In this document: one piece after another, positions 48,201 through 59,699 of the stretch
How the letters are laid out: each line of letters begins with the position of its first letter
How positions within the stretch are numbered: the stretch's first letter is position 1
DNA from: Niebla homalea
Lineage: Eukaryota; Ascomycota; Lecanoromycetes; Lecanorales; Ramalinaceae
Assembly: GCA_019925105.1 (NCBI GenBank)
Contig: JAHGAU010000010.1
Span: 1 to 64,000 of the forward strand
Reading direction: 5' to 3'
DNA length: 64,000 nt
Program-made: the position numbers and the translations under genes
The notes under the pieces: model-generated
Told to the model about the DNA's origin: nothing
Databases searched by the model: none
The model's input: only the letters and a program-made list of their open reading frames with translations

Positions 48201-49366
48201 TTGCGCTCTCGTTGAGCTCAGCTGTGCAGGTGGTGCTCAAGGATTCAACGCTCAATGACCATTCGTTCCAATACTCTGACGCTGGTGGACTTTCTTCCCA
48301 AGGTGTCAATGATGCCGTGCATGGTCTCATGTCTGAGCGCTTTGACCTGTTGTCTCCACCGTGCATGCTGCACCTGATTAAGACGGGTACGCAAGACTTG
48401 ATTGCTCTGAAGCTTCATCACGCCGTGTATGATGCTTGGACACTACCACTGCTTATCCAAGACCTCAGCGCGATGTACACGGTCGCTCAGACCGATCTCG
48501 TCCCCAGCAAGGACAACATGTTTGACACTATCAGGTCTCCTACACTAAACGTGAGCTTCCACAAGTTCTGGCGAGATTCTCTTCCAAATTTCCAGTCAAC
48601 AATTATCCATTCGAACCGTCCAACACAAGATACGCAGGAGAATACCTTCTTCTTCGCCAAGCACCGCATCCCCAATCCTCACACCCTCTCCAAACTCGCA
48701 CAAGCCAATCACATCTCCCTCAACACCATAATCCTCATCGCCTTCGCCCGGACCCTCGCCTCCCACACCGGCATTCCATCCCCAGTATTCGGATTCTACC
48801 AAGCCGGCTGCTCCGCCCTGCTCGACTCCTCAACTCGCGCCACGACGACGCCCTACCTGAACGTACTACCATTGATGCTCCCGGACGTCACAACGCAACC
48901 CACGGCATCCGTCGCGCGTGCGCTACAAACCCATTTGGCAGAACGTGTCGCATTCGAGCAGAGCCACATCCTCGACGTCCTCGCAGCTATTGGCCATGCA
49001 AGGGGCGAGCAGCCGTTGTTGAATGCCTACATCAACATCCTTGGCTCAACAACAACAGACAGCGAAGAAGGAGAGGACACGACGACGTCGGCCGAGGAGC
49101 TATTGTTTGCACCCTGCAATAATGTTCAGGAGGAATTCGGTGTCGTCGGTCCACCTGCGCGGCGGTGTGAGGGCAGGAAAAGCGCCGTGGATGCGCTGGA
49201 TACGGGGTTCTTGGCTGATGAGAACGTGTTTCTGGATGTGGTGGCTGACGCTGCGGGCGATGGTGTGGAATTGGTCATGCGGTGCGATTGTGGTGCGATG
49301 GCCCGAGAGGAAGCTGAGGGGTTCCTCGCAACTATGGCAGGTATGGTTGAGAGACTGGATGACTGA
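39239..49366 (+). CDS. Ferrichrome-type siderophore nonribosomal peptide synthetase
   Basis: Multi-modular enzyme of 3342 residues from two exons (39239-39884 and 39984-49366; the 99-nt intron restores TSGTTGDPKGVP). Order and approximate residues: A1 55-555 (YLMWTSGTTG, NTYGPAETT, LYLTGD), T1 around 621 (IGIDSIAATRL), C1 700-1115 (HHSIRDD), A2 1148-1681 (LLYTSGSTGVPKG, NAYGPTEAT, MYRTGD), T2 around 1728 (HGLDSLSAISL), C2 1809-2200 (HHALYDE), T3 around 2270 (LGIDSINAIRF), C3 2351-2740 (HHSLYDGQ), T4 around 2806 (LGLDSLSAIKV), C4 2897-3342 (HHAVYDAW). Trailing T-C units without A domains and a terminal C domain are the mark of iterative ferrichrome-type (SidC/NPS2) synthetases, which join acyl-hydroxyornithines with small residues and cyclise them. 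All carrier serines are present. It appears functional. The exact product is not predictable. Confidence 0.94.
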
Positions 49367-49637
49367 AGCTGTTTTTAGGGTGCCTGTGGTGGGAGCATGA
49401 ACTATATTATACTCTACTACGAGAGGGTATTGGGAACGTTGAGAAAGTCTCCTATACATTGCGGGGGACATTGGGTCGTAGGAGCATCACACTGCAGTTG
49501 CTATCCACCCTCATTTGAAATAAGTTGTAGTGATGGTTTATAGTCCAGAAAAGAACAATGTATACGGCTATGGATACTGTGATATCAGAGTATTTTGATA
49601 GAATGAAAATCGTGTGACACAATGCTAGGATTCGAGC

Positions 49638-51727
49638 CTATTTCAACGTGATCTCCGTAAATTGATTCTCTTCATCAGACAACGCCTGGCCATTCATCAA
49701 ACCCCAGACGTAGCCGTCCCCAATATACTGATGATGGCCTTCGCTCTCACGAACGATGTATATCGGACTGCCACCGCTGAAAACCATGACTTTGTCGCCC
49801 GGCTGGAGATCTTGGGTGGCGAGGCCCATGTATCGGTGGTTTTCCGTGATGAAGAATCGATTGCCCGATATATTGTCAAGACACTCGGTGGTGAATAAGG
49901 CTGGTTCACCCATCTTCAACAGCTCCATGCTATTGGGAATGGCAACAAGCCTTTGCTGCACCTCTTCGGACATGTTGAATAAGAGGCGGGCAAAATTTCG
50001 TGCCATGAACGTGGCAAAATGGTTACGCATGTCCGGCTCCATGGGAGTGCGACGGAGGGTGTTGCCGTAGCCCACCAAAGTTTGCCAAAAGGCGTCAAGG
50101 GCAATGTTGGATTGCCCTTGAGCCAGGAGAGCTAGCCAGTCGAACTCATCGCTCTCACCGAAGCCGAAAATCCTGGCGGCCGATATGAAAGCCTCCAGTA
50201 GGAATAGTTCAGGTTCGACGCCGTCGTTGTATAGCGAGCCGCCACTGTGTGCCGAGATCGAACCGACAGTATCTGCTACGAGCGCTTTGACTTTCAATTC
50301 ATTGGAACCAGGAGTCCAGGTCGCAGACACCACAGTCTCTCCGCCTGCTGCGTATCCTTTGGCGAAGGAGCCGTTATGAGCAGTCTAGTCAAAACACGGA
50401 GTCAGCGTTGCACAATAACATACAGGATGTCCGAAACATGACTGTAATAATATCAACTGTCTCTGAGACTTACCGCGGTAAAGTCGGGGACCCATGATGG
50501 AAGGTTCTCGATTTGTCGCAGCTCTTGCCTTTCGACTGAGGAGAGCAAATCGAGCGCACCTCTCGTAAGAAACGCTCCTGTGACCTCCGTAAACACCTGC
50601 TGCACACTCTTTCCATAATCAGGTCGAAGCAATGTTGACATAGGCTCGTCTTCTTCTAACTCGATCACCATGCCGAGCAAAGCGAATATCTTATCTCGAG
50701 GGTCCGTAGCTAAGAAAGCTCGTGCCATATCGAGTAGCATTTCAAGCCCAAGCTTCTTTCCCGGGGTATGCCTGAGCGTCGTAGTTATAGTTAAGAAGAC
50801 TAGGGCCTGCATCTCCAGCTGTCTACCACGCTCATCTGCCAACCGCTTCATCTCAAAATTCCAGCCCGTTGCAAGAAGAACTCTCTGCATCATCTGTAGC
50901 GCTGCGTATGGGAGCTGGTATGATCCACAAAAGACCAGAATTGGCCCACGAGCCATGACCAGCTCTTGTAGTACCCACATGCGGTTGAAATACGGTTTGC
51001 TGAGAAGGTCGGCCAGTGCGACCCAATCTAGAGCATTCGTCAAGGGCAAGCCAAGTTCCCGAAGCTTCTTGTCTTCAAAAGGGTATTTCTTGGCTACAGA
51101 TAAAGAACGCTGTAACGCTTGACCTTCCAGGTCCATGGTACCATTCTGAAAAAGTTCGCACAACTTCCCAATGAGGTTGCAAGCTGTGGTGGACTCTTCA
51201 CTCTTCATACCGAGAAACACCATTACCACCTCAGCGGCGCTGTAGATTTCTCGCATGAGTGCGACTTGACTGGACTTCTCAGCATCGTCTTTTTGGTTGA
51301 TGCAAAGAGCGTCGATCCAATAATTTCCCGGGACAATTGTGCCAAGGAAATACATGGCGCCAGTGAGATTCTCAGTGACTGGTATGGCCGGAGCTTGCAT
51401 ACGCAATTCAAGATCCCTCTGCGTCGGTATTCCCCACGTGTAAGAGAGGGCGTAGAACTGGGGCGCATCGTCAAGAGACACGGTCGAGTAGCGGGTTTCA
51501 ATCCGGCTTTCCGTAGCATGCAAATTTACGAGGCGAATATGTCGAGGAGAGGGGAGAGGATTGAAGAAGGGTGTCTCGGAAGCCGAAACAGGCGATGTGT
51601 CTGTTTCATCGCGTGATAAAGATTCGCCTGGAGTCCCCAACTTCATGAGGGTACGGGCCGGTTGCGTGGGCCCTAGCTGCTCCAGAGTCCGAGATGGTTG
51701 CTTGCGTTTTGATGACTTGTTACCCAT
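49638..51727 (-). CDS. HET-domain protein with N-myristoylation-like start, two exons
   Basis: Exons 51727-50474 and 50384-49638, with an 89-nt intron (GTAAGT...CTAG), give 666 residues. The HET domain spans about residues 90-190: FYALSYTWGIP, then NYWIDALCINQKDDAEKSS and AAEVVMVFLG. The C-terminal half is of the usual stand-alone HET type (LPSWVPDFTA, then GGSPIYIVRESEGHHQYIGD). The start is unusual: MGNKSSKRK fits the N-myristoylation consensus (Gly2, Ser6) with a basic patch. It is followed by two related short segments, PSRTLEQLG and PARTLMKLG. Membrane tethering would be expected but is inferred. It is convergent with the siderophore synthetase, with 270 bases between the 3' ends. Confidence 0.9.
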
Positions 51728-52323
51728 TGTATAAGGTCCTGACCTGGCTGACTGTACTCTCTGGAGATTAGAACTGGAACGAATCCCTGAAGGGCAGACG
51801 GGGAGCGTGGAGGGAAAGAATCAAAACAAGAGTCCTAAACATTAAGGCTGGGGATGAGCAGACCACAAGTTATACACAGCCTGATGTTATACTGAAAAAG
51901 ATAACCCACCAACCCATATTTATACCTGATAAGCGTTTCAGGATCATTGATCCTGTAATGTGTATGCATCACCATGGTGACAACATCCATCATATCAGCC
52001 GCAGATCCTTCGCGTCTTGGCGTGGAAGGTTTTGAGACAAGGGGATTGCGCTAGTGTCTTGGCAATAAAGCCAAATTGCTGCCTAGCCTAGCCGCCGATA
52101 ACCCACCGACCTCATGGATTCAAGTCCCTGTTAGTTGCCCGAGCTGACAATATTGAAACTCTGGCTCATACAAGGCGACATGGAAGATAGATCCTCCCCG
52201 TTACGTTAGCAACCTCGCTCCAGCGGGGTGACCTTCGCCCTTTTTACTTATATTGAAGTATTCAGAAGAAGGTCAGTAGCATCATAATCACAGCAAGGCG
52301 ACCCTTGTCAAAGCAACGGCGTC
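51728..52323. other. Divergent promoter region, HET gene and SGNH hydrolase
   Basis: About 600 bases between two genes that point away from each other. No coding frame or repeat recognised. Confidence 0.45.
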
Positions 52324-53580
52324 TTGATAACTGGATTGAGGGTGGTATCGATAGCTTGGAAGCGGATGACTATACTTGCTATTGTGGCAGTGCTGTTGTC
52401 TCTCGGGCATAGCTGGCCTGCCACTCATGAACAGCTTAAATCTAATCAAGTCCAGTTCGCTCGTACCGGCCATAATGTCACCAGATTCGCAGCCATTGGT
52501 GACTCCTACACTGCTGGCATCGGGGCAGGTGGCCCAGCGGACGATGACGCCAGATGTGCGCGAGGAAACTACTCGTATCCATCTCAGATGAATCTCGACA
52601 AGCGTTTTGGAGATCCCGCACAGCGCCAGTCGCAATTTCTCGCTTGCTCGGGCGCGAAAATTGGAAGTATCCTGGATGATCAAGTACCTCTCTTGCACAA
52701 TGATCAACAAGTCATCACTATGACTGCGGGTGGCAATAATGTTGGCCTTGCCGACATCCTCAATGCTTGCGTCTTCCAGTGGTGGCCCTTCAGTCCCGGC
52801 TGTCAGCAAGCTATCGAAACATCACGCGAGCTCATTGAGGGTCACTTCTCTGTCGACTTGGTCAATCTCCTCGAAGCCATCACCCCAAAACTCAGCAAAG
52901 ACCATACAGACCCTGGCAGACTGTATGTAATAGGCTATGCTCACTTTTTCAACTCAAGCACTATCCAGTGCGATTCTACCACTTGGGCGTTCTGGTACAA
53001 CATTGGTAACAAGCAGTATCTGAAGAGGGACGTCCGCAAGCCTCTAAATGAGTTGGTCGACGCAGTCAATAAGCGAATAGACGATGCAGTCAAAGCCGTA
53101 GGTGATGAGGTTGTCTTCATCGACTGGCACGAGTACGCAGCTTATGACCAAGGCCGATATTGCGAGGACGGTGTCACTGAACCCGCACCCGATCGGCCGG
53201 GTCTAATGTTTTACGAATGGGACACGGTCGATCCTGACGAGGATGTTGAGAATTTAAACCAACTGGCTCCCAATGTAGATGATGGGACATTCGCAGGTGA
53301 GGTCAACAAGTATGTCAACTGGACCATGGACAAGAAGCCTGAAAGCACTCTTCATGAGTTGGGACAAGATTCATCAATACGGTCCCCCGATAGTATTTGC
53401 GAGCTCGATGACAATGTGCTGCGGAAACGTGGCTCAGTCTATCAGCCCTTGATCAAAGTCGCATGGACGCGTGTCTTCCATCCCCGCCCTCAGACTTACG
53501 CCCTGCTGGCTAACTTGGTATTGGATCGGATGGATACAGAGCGTGAGAAAAGCATAGCTCGGCTGCATAAGAACGGATGA
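52324..53580 (+). CDS. Secreted SGNH/GDSL-type hydrolase (lipase/esterase)
   Basis: Single exon, 418 residues from ATG 52324; the internal ATG at 52366 gives a cleaner signal peptide (MTILAIVAVLLSLGHS) and may be the true start. Block I is FAAIGDSYTAGIGAGG with the nucleophilic serine, block III is MTAGGNNVGLADIL, and the catalytic His lies in FHPRPQTYALLAN near the C-terminus. All SGNH elements are present. Several sequons (NVT, NYS, NSS, NWT) support secretion. Proteins of this subgroup are extracellular esterases or lipases; the substrate is unknown. The coding frame is undamaged. Confidence 0.9.
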   Translation: MITGLRVVSIAWKRMTILAIVAVLLSLGHSWPATHEQLKSNQVQFARTGHNVTRFAAIGDSYTAGIGAGGPADDDARCARGNYSYPSQMNLDKRFGDPAQRQSQFLACSGAKIGSILDDQVPLLHNDQQVITMTAGGNNVGLADILNACVFQWWPFSPGCQQAIETSRELIEGHFSVDLVNLLEAITPKLSKDHTDPGRLYVIGYAHFFNSSTIQCDSTTWAFWYNIGNKQYLKRDVRKPLNELVDAVNKRIDDAVKAVGDEVVFIDWHEYAAYDQGRYCEDGVTEPAPDRPGLMFYEWDTVDPDEDVENLNQLAPNVDDGTFAGEVNKYVNWTMDKKPESTLHELGQDSSIRSPDSICELDDNVLRKRGSVYQPLIKVAWTRVFHPRPQTYALLANLVLDRMDTEREKSIARLHKNG

Positions 53581-53666
53581 TACATCCTGAGTTGAAATGA
53601 GTACAGCACATCAATCCGAAGTTGTGCGCTGACAGTGCCTGTTGAATATCTACTAAAGAAACCTTC

Positions 53667-54365
53667 TCAATACTCCTTGCCCTCGCTGTCAGGAGCATTG
53701 ACGAAACCGATCTGAGTCTCATTGAGGTTCACCCCATATGCTGTCACCTCAAGCTCTTTTGCATCAAAATCCAAGTCGTTGTGGCCCAGGATGAAGATAC
53801 CACGAAGATAACCATGCTCCCCGCCAAAGTTGAGACGCTGGGTGGTGTGGTTAGCGCTTTTCCTGTATACCAAAGCACGCACACGCTGCAAAGGATCGCA
53901 TGAGACTACATACCAACCAAGTGGCCTCCTTTGTTGTGTGACCCACACCCTCCTGCTCGATCGTGAAAGACGCATTCTGATCGGTCAAGCCGTAGAGGTT
54001 CGAAAATTGGCGGAGTACGTAGCGTCATTCGTCTCGCGAAGCGAAGCTGCGCCATGCAAAATCGTGCCTGTCATGGCTGGGCCGAAGAAGTTGCCGCCGG
54101 TAATAGGCCAGACTGGTGATTGAAGTGTTTAAGGAGGTGTGACCATGGAAAGGGGGGAAAGTCCTGAGTCGCGTGTCTGGAATCCACCCAGCAGGTTTGG
54201 GATGGGGTCGATGGGGTCAACAGCTAAAGCTTTCATGGTGAATAGATACGTGAGCTGAGGAGGTAGGAATGGGGAGTCGAGTCTCGGAGGAGAATCTGGA
54301 CTAGACGCCATAGTCACAGGTGCGACAACAATAGCTGCCGCGGCAGCAAACGAAAACACTTTCAT
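53667..54365 (-). pseudogene. Secreted protein gene (possibly DUF3237-like) with a frameshift
   Basis: Exon 1 (54365-54188) has a signal peptide, MKVFSFAAAAAIVVAPVTMA. A probable intron (54187-54113) leads to PITGGNFFGPAMTGTILHG, and after an intron at 53913-53838 the last exon reads RLNFGGEHGYLRGIFILGHN to a stop at 53667. In the middle exon the frame of ITGGNFF and the frame of YGLTDQNASFTIEQEGVG differ by one base near 54000 (next to CGAACCTCTACGG), so a base appears lost. The TGGxFxGP...G...G pattern and the repeated acidic strands suggest the small DUF3237/lipocalin-like secreted family, but I am not certain. Confidence 0.6.
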
Positions 54366-55800
54366 ACTGATTATGCTTTCCGGTCACGCAGCAGCTGGTG
54401 CAGAGCCTTTGAAGACCAGCGTGCCTTTCAATAGCTAATAGGTGAGCCTCCGGCAAGAAATGTCACGTCATTTGCTGGTCATGACGCCTGCACCAAGCGG
54501 TGATCAGAAACCGTGAAAGCCTGCTGGTTCCCGGATGGTTCAAGCCCAAGACGCCATTTTCGATCAGCACGATGGTGCGCAGATACTGATATGAAGCCAT
54601 ACAGTCTACTTTGAGGGTGGAAGCCAGACCAAGGTGTGTTCTGGAAGATCGAGATTCGTTGGTATTCGAATCTAACATTCAATATCTTGATGCCATCCCT
54701 AAGGGTCGCGGAAATATCACTCAATTAGATGACATAAGGCATTGCTCTGCTAAGCAGCATTGTACCCAGTGGATTTTGTCGCGACCAGCTCGTCAAGAAT
54801 ACGATACCGCCAAGCTCAATGATCTTCTCGCACACTGTGACATCGGGCGAATTTTCGAAGCAGGAAAGGTATGACAGGGGTGCGTTCTTGTGGCAAGTTT
54901 CACGTCTTATCGTCCTCTGACGCTGCACTTCCACCAGCCTAGCTCTTTACACTTCTTCCAATCCTAATAGCGCCTTTTCTGCTCTTCCAAAATACAAAGT
55001 TCGCGGTCCGGGAGTTGCGTTATCGCTTGCCAGAGATCGTGTATATCGGCTTGCCGATCGACGAAATGTATGCTTGCGTCGGCCAAGAAATCGGAAACCA
55101 TGTCCTTATTATTATCCGTGACCGGAACTTCAGACTCGTGTGTGGTCATAATATCTCTGGCTGCCCTTTTGAGAGGGACTTCACTGGCGAGACACAGCTG
55201 TAAGGCCGGCGGCTGCGGGTGCATCGTCGCTCATGAGGCCTGGGAATCAAGCCAGGGGTCGATTCTGATGTCCATCATTATCGAGTGGTGCCAAACAGAG
55301 CTCTCTTCCCCGTAGGTGCCTGATCGTTACTCAGAAGCGCCCAACGTCCTGGCTGGGTCGATTCAAGGGCGACAAAAGAACATTGGGATTGGCTATAGTT
55401 TTCAATCGAAGGATTCGACGTTATGTCATGGGTCACAAAGTGCGGATCTTACACTGCCGCACATCAGCCATACAAAACGTCGTATCCTTGAAGATCCTCA
55501 GGTTTCATGGCACACGATATCTGCAACCGCAACAAATTTCTGGGAGATCAGAAGCTCCGAGTGTGGGACCTTCAAGACATCCAATCCTCTCATCGAAGAC
55601 ATCACAAAGATATTAATGACGGGTAGCTGTTTTTGCATTTGAGAATAGATGCACCATCCCTAGCTTGCCAAGTTGAGTGATATTCTTGTTCACAATCAAA
55701 ACGCCACCATCGATAGAAGTCACGGCAATTGATACGCTGCCACGACGACTGCAAATCTCTCACACATCCACTTCTTCATCGCACCATCACCCACCCCTCC
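54366..55800. other. No gene recognised
   Basis: About 1.4 kb of spacer. The minus-strand frame at 54964-55224 and plus-strand frames at 55316-55642 show no family pattern. From about 55790 a C-rich tract begins, which is the 3' end of the next gene on the minus strand. Confidence 0.5.
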
Positions 55801-56433
55801 CTACGCCGTCGCCACCGTCCCATCATCCCCCTCATCCCCCACCCCCTCATCCCCCACCCCCTGCAACGGCGCTGCCCTCACATCAACAAAGAACCCCTCA
55901 TCAGCAATAACAAACCTCCCGCCCACACTATCCTTCTCCTGCTTCACACAATGATCCACTACCAGACTGGCATAGTATGCCGCGCCAATCAGACTGAACT
56001 CAGCCGCATCCGCAGCTCCGGCCATGCCCTTCACCGAATTGATCTGCATCATGCACCCGCCGCGGTCCGTGGATTTCCACGTGATGGGGACTTTGGTGCC
56101 GCCCGTGGTGGCGGCAGCTTCCGTCTTGAAGAGCCGCGGCAGGAGGTAGACTTCGGGGGGGAGTTTGCCGGCAACGCGGGTGATGGCGTCGAGGCAGGAG
56201 TCGAGGGAGACGAGGGGCAGCAGGCGGGTGGAGGGGTCGAAGCAGGAGGTCCCGGGGGCGCCGAGGCCGTTGAGGGTGAGGTTGTTTGATGGCGAGGGGG
56301 GAAGGAGGGGGGGAAGGGTGGTGTTTGTTTGGGATAGGGTGGATGGGGAGGAGGAGGAGGTGGCAAGAGCGAGGATGAGTGGGGAGGAGAGGAGAGGGAG
56401 GAGGAGGGGGAGGAGGGGGATGGTAAGGTGCAT
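55801..56433 (-). CDS. Small secreted protein with four cysteines
   Basis: Single exon, 210 residues. A leucine/proline-rich signal peptide (MHLTIPLLPLLLPLLSS) is followed by a Ser/Thr/Pro-rich linker and then a compact domain. That domain has four cysteines: TSCFDP, LDSCLDAI, RGGCMMQI and VDHCVKQE, followed by GGRFVIADEGFFVDV. This C...C...W...C...C...GG..V layout recurs in many fungal small secreted proteins of unknown function. The tail is acidic (GVGDEGVGDEGDDG). GC and codon bias are strongly C/G-ending, unlike the pseudogene-rich neighbourhood. Confidence 0.7.
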   Translation of the reverse strand: MHLTIPLLPLLLPLLSSPLILALATSSSSPSTLSQTNTTLPPLLPPSPSNNLTLNGLGAPGTSCFDPSTRLLPLVSLDSCLDAITRVAGKLPPEVYLLPRLFKTEAAATTGGTKVPITWKSTDRGGCMMQINSVKGMAGAADAAEFSLIGAAYYASLVVDHCVKQEKDSVGGRFVIADEGFFVDVRAAPLQGVGDEGVGDEGDDGTVATA

Positions 56434-56928
56434 TGTGGGTGTGAGAGAGCTAGCGCGACCTGACTGTGCTGTTGACCGGCGGATCCGTGTTATCGAGATG
56501 CAGCGGACATATTTGACGAGTAGAAAAGGGGTGAGGTGTGGAAACTGGAAAGCCGGTCTTTATTGTATGTCGCGTGGTGAAATCGCCCCCACTAGGGATG
56601 ATGCGAAACTTGTGTCAAATTCTAGCGAGATGTCTTTGTCGAAGAATGGGGGCATGTCTCGCCCCTTTCCGATCCGAGACATGAGCATCCAGTATCTGTA
56701 ATGAGGCTCTGGATGGGATTTTCGATGTGATTATTGGTAAGACATGTCGTCCTTTTCGTCTACCAATGCTGCTCTTTGAATATGATCCTTTTCTTCTCTT
56801 TGGGCACGATCCACCTTTCCCGTAACTTCACTTGTTGAAAGAGAATCCGGTCGGCATGGCCGCGTCATATCTCGATATGCCTCCTCACCTTTCATCCTCC
56901 CCAAACACTGGCGCTTCCTGCAGTCCCG

Positions 56929-57676
56929 GTGGGATCCAACGAAACTTCCATCCCCCCCCATCCATGCAAAACCCCATCCTCCATCTCCAACACCATCACC
57001 CTCCCATCCACAAACCTCACCACCAACATAACCACCTCTCTCCCCGCCTGGCCTCCCCTCCCCTACACCGAACCCCTCTACGCCGGCAGCACCGGCACCA
57101 TCACCTTCGACAACATCCGCCGCATTTCCGCCTACCAACACCGACTCGCTACCGCTCAACAGATGGTGACCTGGCTAGCCCACCACCCAAAATTGACTCT
57201 CGCTAAGCGCAGTCTCCCATGGGACGCCGCAGCCTGCTGAAGGGGAAGGCTCCCTCACCACCTGGGGGGCAAACCGCTACCCCCACTTCTCCGGCTTAAT
57301 ACCCCAACCCGGTCGGACGCGAGGCGTGCCGGCGGCGCGGACGACAAAACCTGCAGCTGAAATATTCGTCTACGCACCACAGGGGCCTGCAGCAAGCAGC
57401 AGCAGCAGCAACAGCAGGGGAAAGAACGCAAAGGCAGCAGCAGGCAGGCACGGACCTCGCGAACGTAGTTGCGCCGAGTTCCGGTCCTTCGCCGCGGGGG
57501 CCCGATTCGTGGTGGAGGTGGTGCCGGGACCTGCGGGGCGCCAACGGACCCGGCGCAGGTCGGGGACGGTGGTATTTTACTTGCTCGATGATGGTGGCGA
57601 TGTGTTGCGCGTGTGTTGCTGGAGGGATCAGACGGGGGTCTCGTTGATCGGGAGGAGGCCGGTTGATCTTTCCTGA
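56929..57676 (+). CDS. Possible GC-rich gene, start and splicing unresolved
   Basis: From about 56929 a frame with strong C-ending codon bias reads NTITLPSTNLTTNITTSLPA, then YAGSTGTITFDNIRRISAYQ and ATAQQMVTWLAHHP. Near 57190-57230 another frame takes over with SLTTWGANRYPHFSGLIPQP and runs to a stop at 57676, including a Ser tract over a CAG-type microsatellite (57390-57420). The codon bias matches the secreted gene at 55801-56433. A missing 5' exon and an intron near 57180-57210 would be needed. Family not recognised. It could also be a decayed gene. Confidence 0.35.
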
Positions 57677-59699
57677 TCGAGTCGGCGGTGTTGGAGCAAC
57701 AAGAGGTTCCAGAAGTCGTGCTGCGGGAGGCGAGGGGTCCGCGGCGGTGGCGGTGCAGCAGCAGGCGTGTTACCTGATGATGGTTATGATCGATCTGCTG
57801 GGGGGTACGTTCCCACTGGGCGACGCCGATGTCGGTTGGGAGGGTGGAATCGCAGTCGGGGCTGAATGGCCTGTAAGAGTCTGGACAATTAGTTGCTGGA
57901 GATGCCGAGGCTGGATTAGGCTGAGATCGCGGCGGCGCTGAGAACGTATCGAGATCTGATGGGGAGGTTTGGGGGGTCTTCGATTGGGTTTGATATGTGG
58001 AAGGGTTCGTCAGTCTATGATCATTTGGCAATTGTGCTAAGTACAGAGGTGGGCATTGGAAGGTTTGTTGCTGGAATGATAATGAATGGAGCGCTGGGGA
58101 AGACTGATCCCATAACGCAAATTGGGAACCAGACAGAGAGTGAGGCGGCTCAATTGGCGAAGAAATGAAGTCAACCCGATTTATTTTGGGTTCAAAGACC
58201 CGATTGCTCTTGGATGACGGCCGCGGGACCTGTAGCTGACTCAAAAGGTATTCCGTGGGTGATGATTATGTACCCGGATAGCGTCGGTGCATGGCGCAAG
58301 GTAATTTTGTGTATGAGAGGCCATTTTACAGCCGCGGACAACGCTTTCCCCATCTCCCACATCTTATTTGAATCGAAGTTTCACTCTTTGATGTTTTTAT
58401 GGATTAAGCGCCGATGCCATGCTATGGAGGGTAGCCAAGACTGGAAGATGATGGTCGATCGGAGGAGCATCGCCATATATGGATGGTCATTAGCGAACTC
58501 AACCACAAGTCAAACACATACGTTCAGCTTGCCAAACATGTGTAGACCCGTGGGCAGCACATCCTTAAAACCTTTATATTGCTTCGCTTTGCTGTTTTTT
58601 TTCCAGGTTTCACGCGTCTGGCTGAGGACCAATGGGAATGTGTCAACCGCCACCGTGACTCTGGACAACTTACAATTCGTCAACCCACTTGTCAGTCGAT
58701 CTTTCTTGACTCGTCGCAATTGTTACGTACTTTGGAAACCGATGGTCGCCGTTCAAGATGGTCCACACTTCCTGAGAACGTGTAGGTTTTCAATTGTAAG
58801 AGGGTGGTGTCGATACTTTCCAGGCTGACAAATGTACTCCACTCTCGACCACCGCCACCTGCCAACCGCCATACACAATGGAAAGCCTGGAGCCAGTTGC
58901 GAAGGAGGTGTGACATCCTCAACTCTAACTCACATACGAAAGCAAGTCTGTTTGGTCACAATTTCTCATTCGTAGAGTCGCCGGTCTGAAGGAACGGTAG
59001 TTTATATCGTAAAGAGACGCTGGGCTGATGGAGTATCTCAGTAGGAACACCTCATTTATTCATACTTGACGTGCACAGAGAATAATCCACTCCCTCTCTG
59101 GCTTGGTTGTGCTATACAAGGAGGCGAATTCCCCCGTCACAATTGTGAGATGTTGTGTAGTAGTTCGGCCAAATGGAAGCAACTTCACCGGCGGGTGGTC
59201 CATCCGTTTGTCTAGGGCGGTGAAGATTACGTACCATATCCGTGCATGGTAGAGCCGACCTTACCAAGGCAAGGATGTCTGCCGGATCGTGGGGGTCAGC
59301 CGAAGCCTGCGATTTGCAACGCATGGGTCTCGACGGAAGATGTATGGCAGACGCACACATTCCATGTATAACTTTCAAAATCATACGTGTGATGCCGCCA
59401 GGGTCCATTTGCGTATAGGATGATCTCCTAGAAAGCACAGATAAGACAAGGTGCATGACCATCTGCTGTGATTGGGTCGAGCTGTAGGTCGCGTGGCGAG
59501 TTGATGAACTGCAATGCGAGATCTTGTCACTCTTGACGGAGGGGATTCTATCATCGTAAGTGGCTTCTGCTATAGTCCGACATGAACTATGGGGCGGGTG
59601 GGTATAAGAAAGGCAGAGCTGCTCGAATAAATCTTGAAGACAATCTACATTCTCAGACTTGGAAGAACATCAGCAAACAGACTTGCATCTGAGCACCAT
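57677..59699. other. No gene recognised
   Basis: Two kilobases without a convincing gene. The 204-residue plus-strand frame at 58214-58828 has no domain pattern. A TATA-like GGTATAAGAA at 59611-59620 precedes the next relic and is probably its old promoter. Confidence 0.5.

Noticed and set aside
39300..49300. Many minus-strand and out-of-frame open frames inside the synthetase
   Set aside because: They lie opposite a continuous 3.1-kb-residue reading frame with full domain content and show no family motifs.
52080..52145. Sequence with a GGATTCAAGTCC stretch resembling a tRNA T-arm
   Set aside because: No acceptor, D-arm or anticodon stem could be paired around it on either strand.
57255..58244. 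Minus-strand 329-residue open frame, Pro/Ser/Arg-rich
   Set aside because: Its low-complexity composition follows from GC-rich sequence and a CAG-type microsatellite on the other strand; no domain pattern.
58214..58828. Plus-strand 204-residue open frame
   Set aside because: No signal peptide, domain or codon bias resembling the real genes; composition looks like translated spacer.
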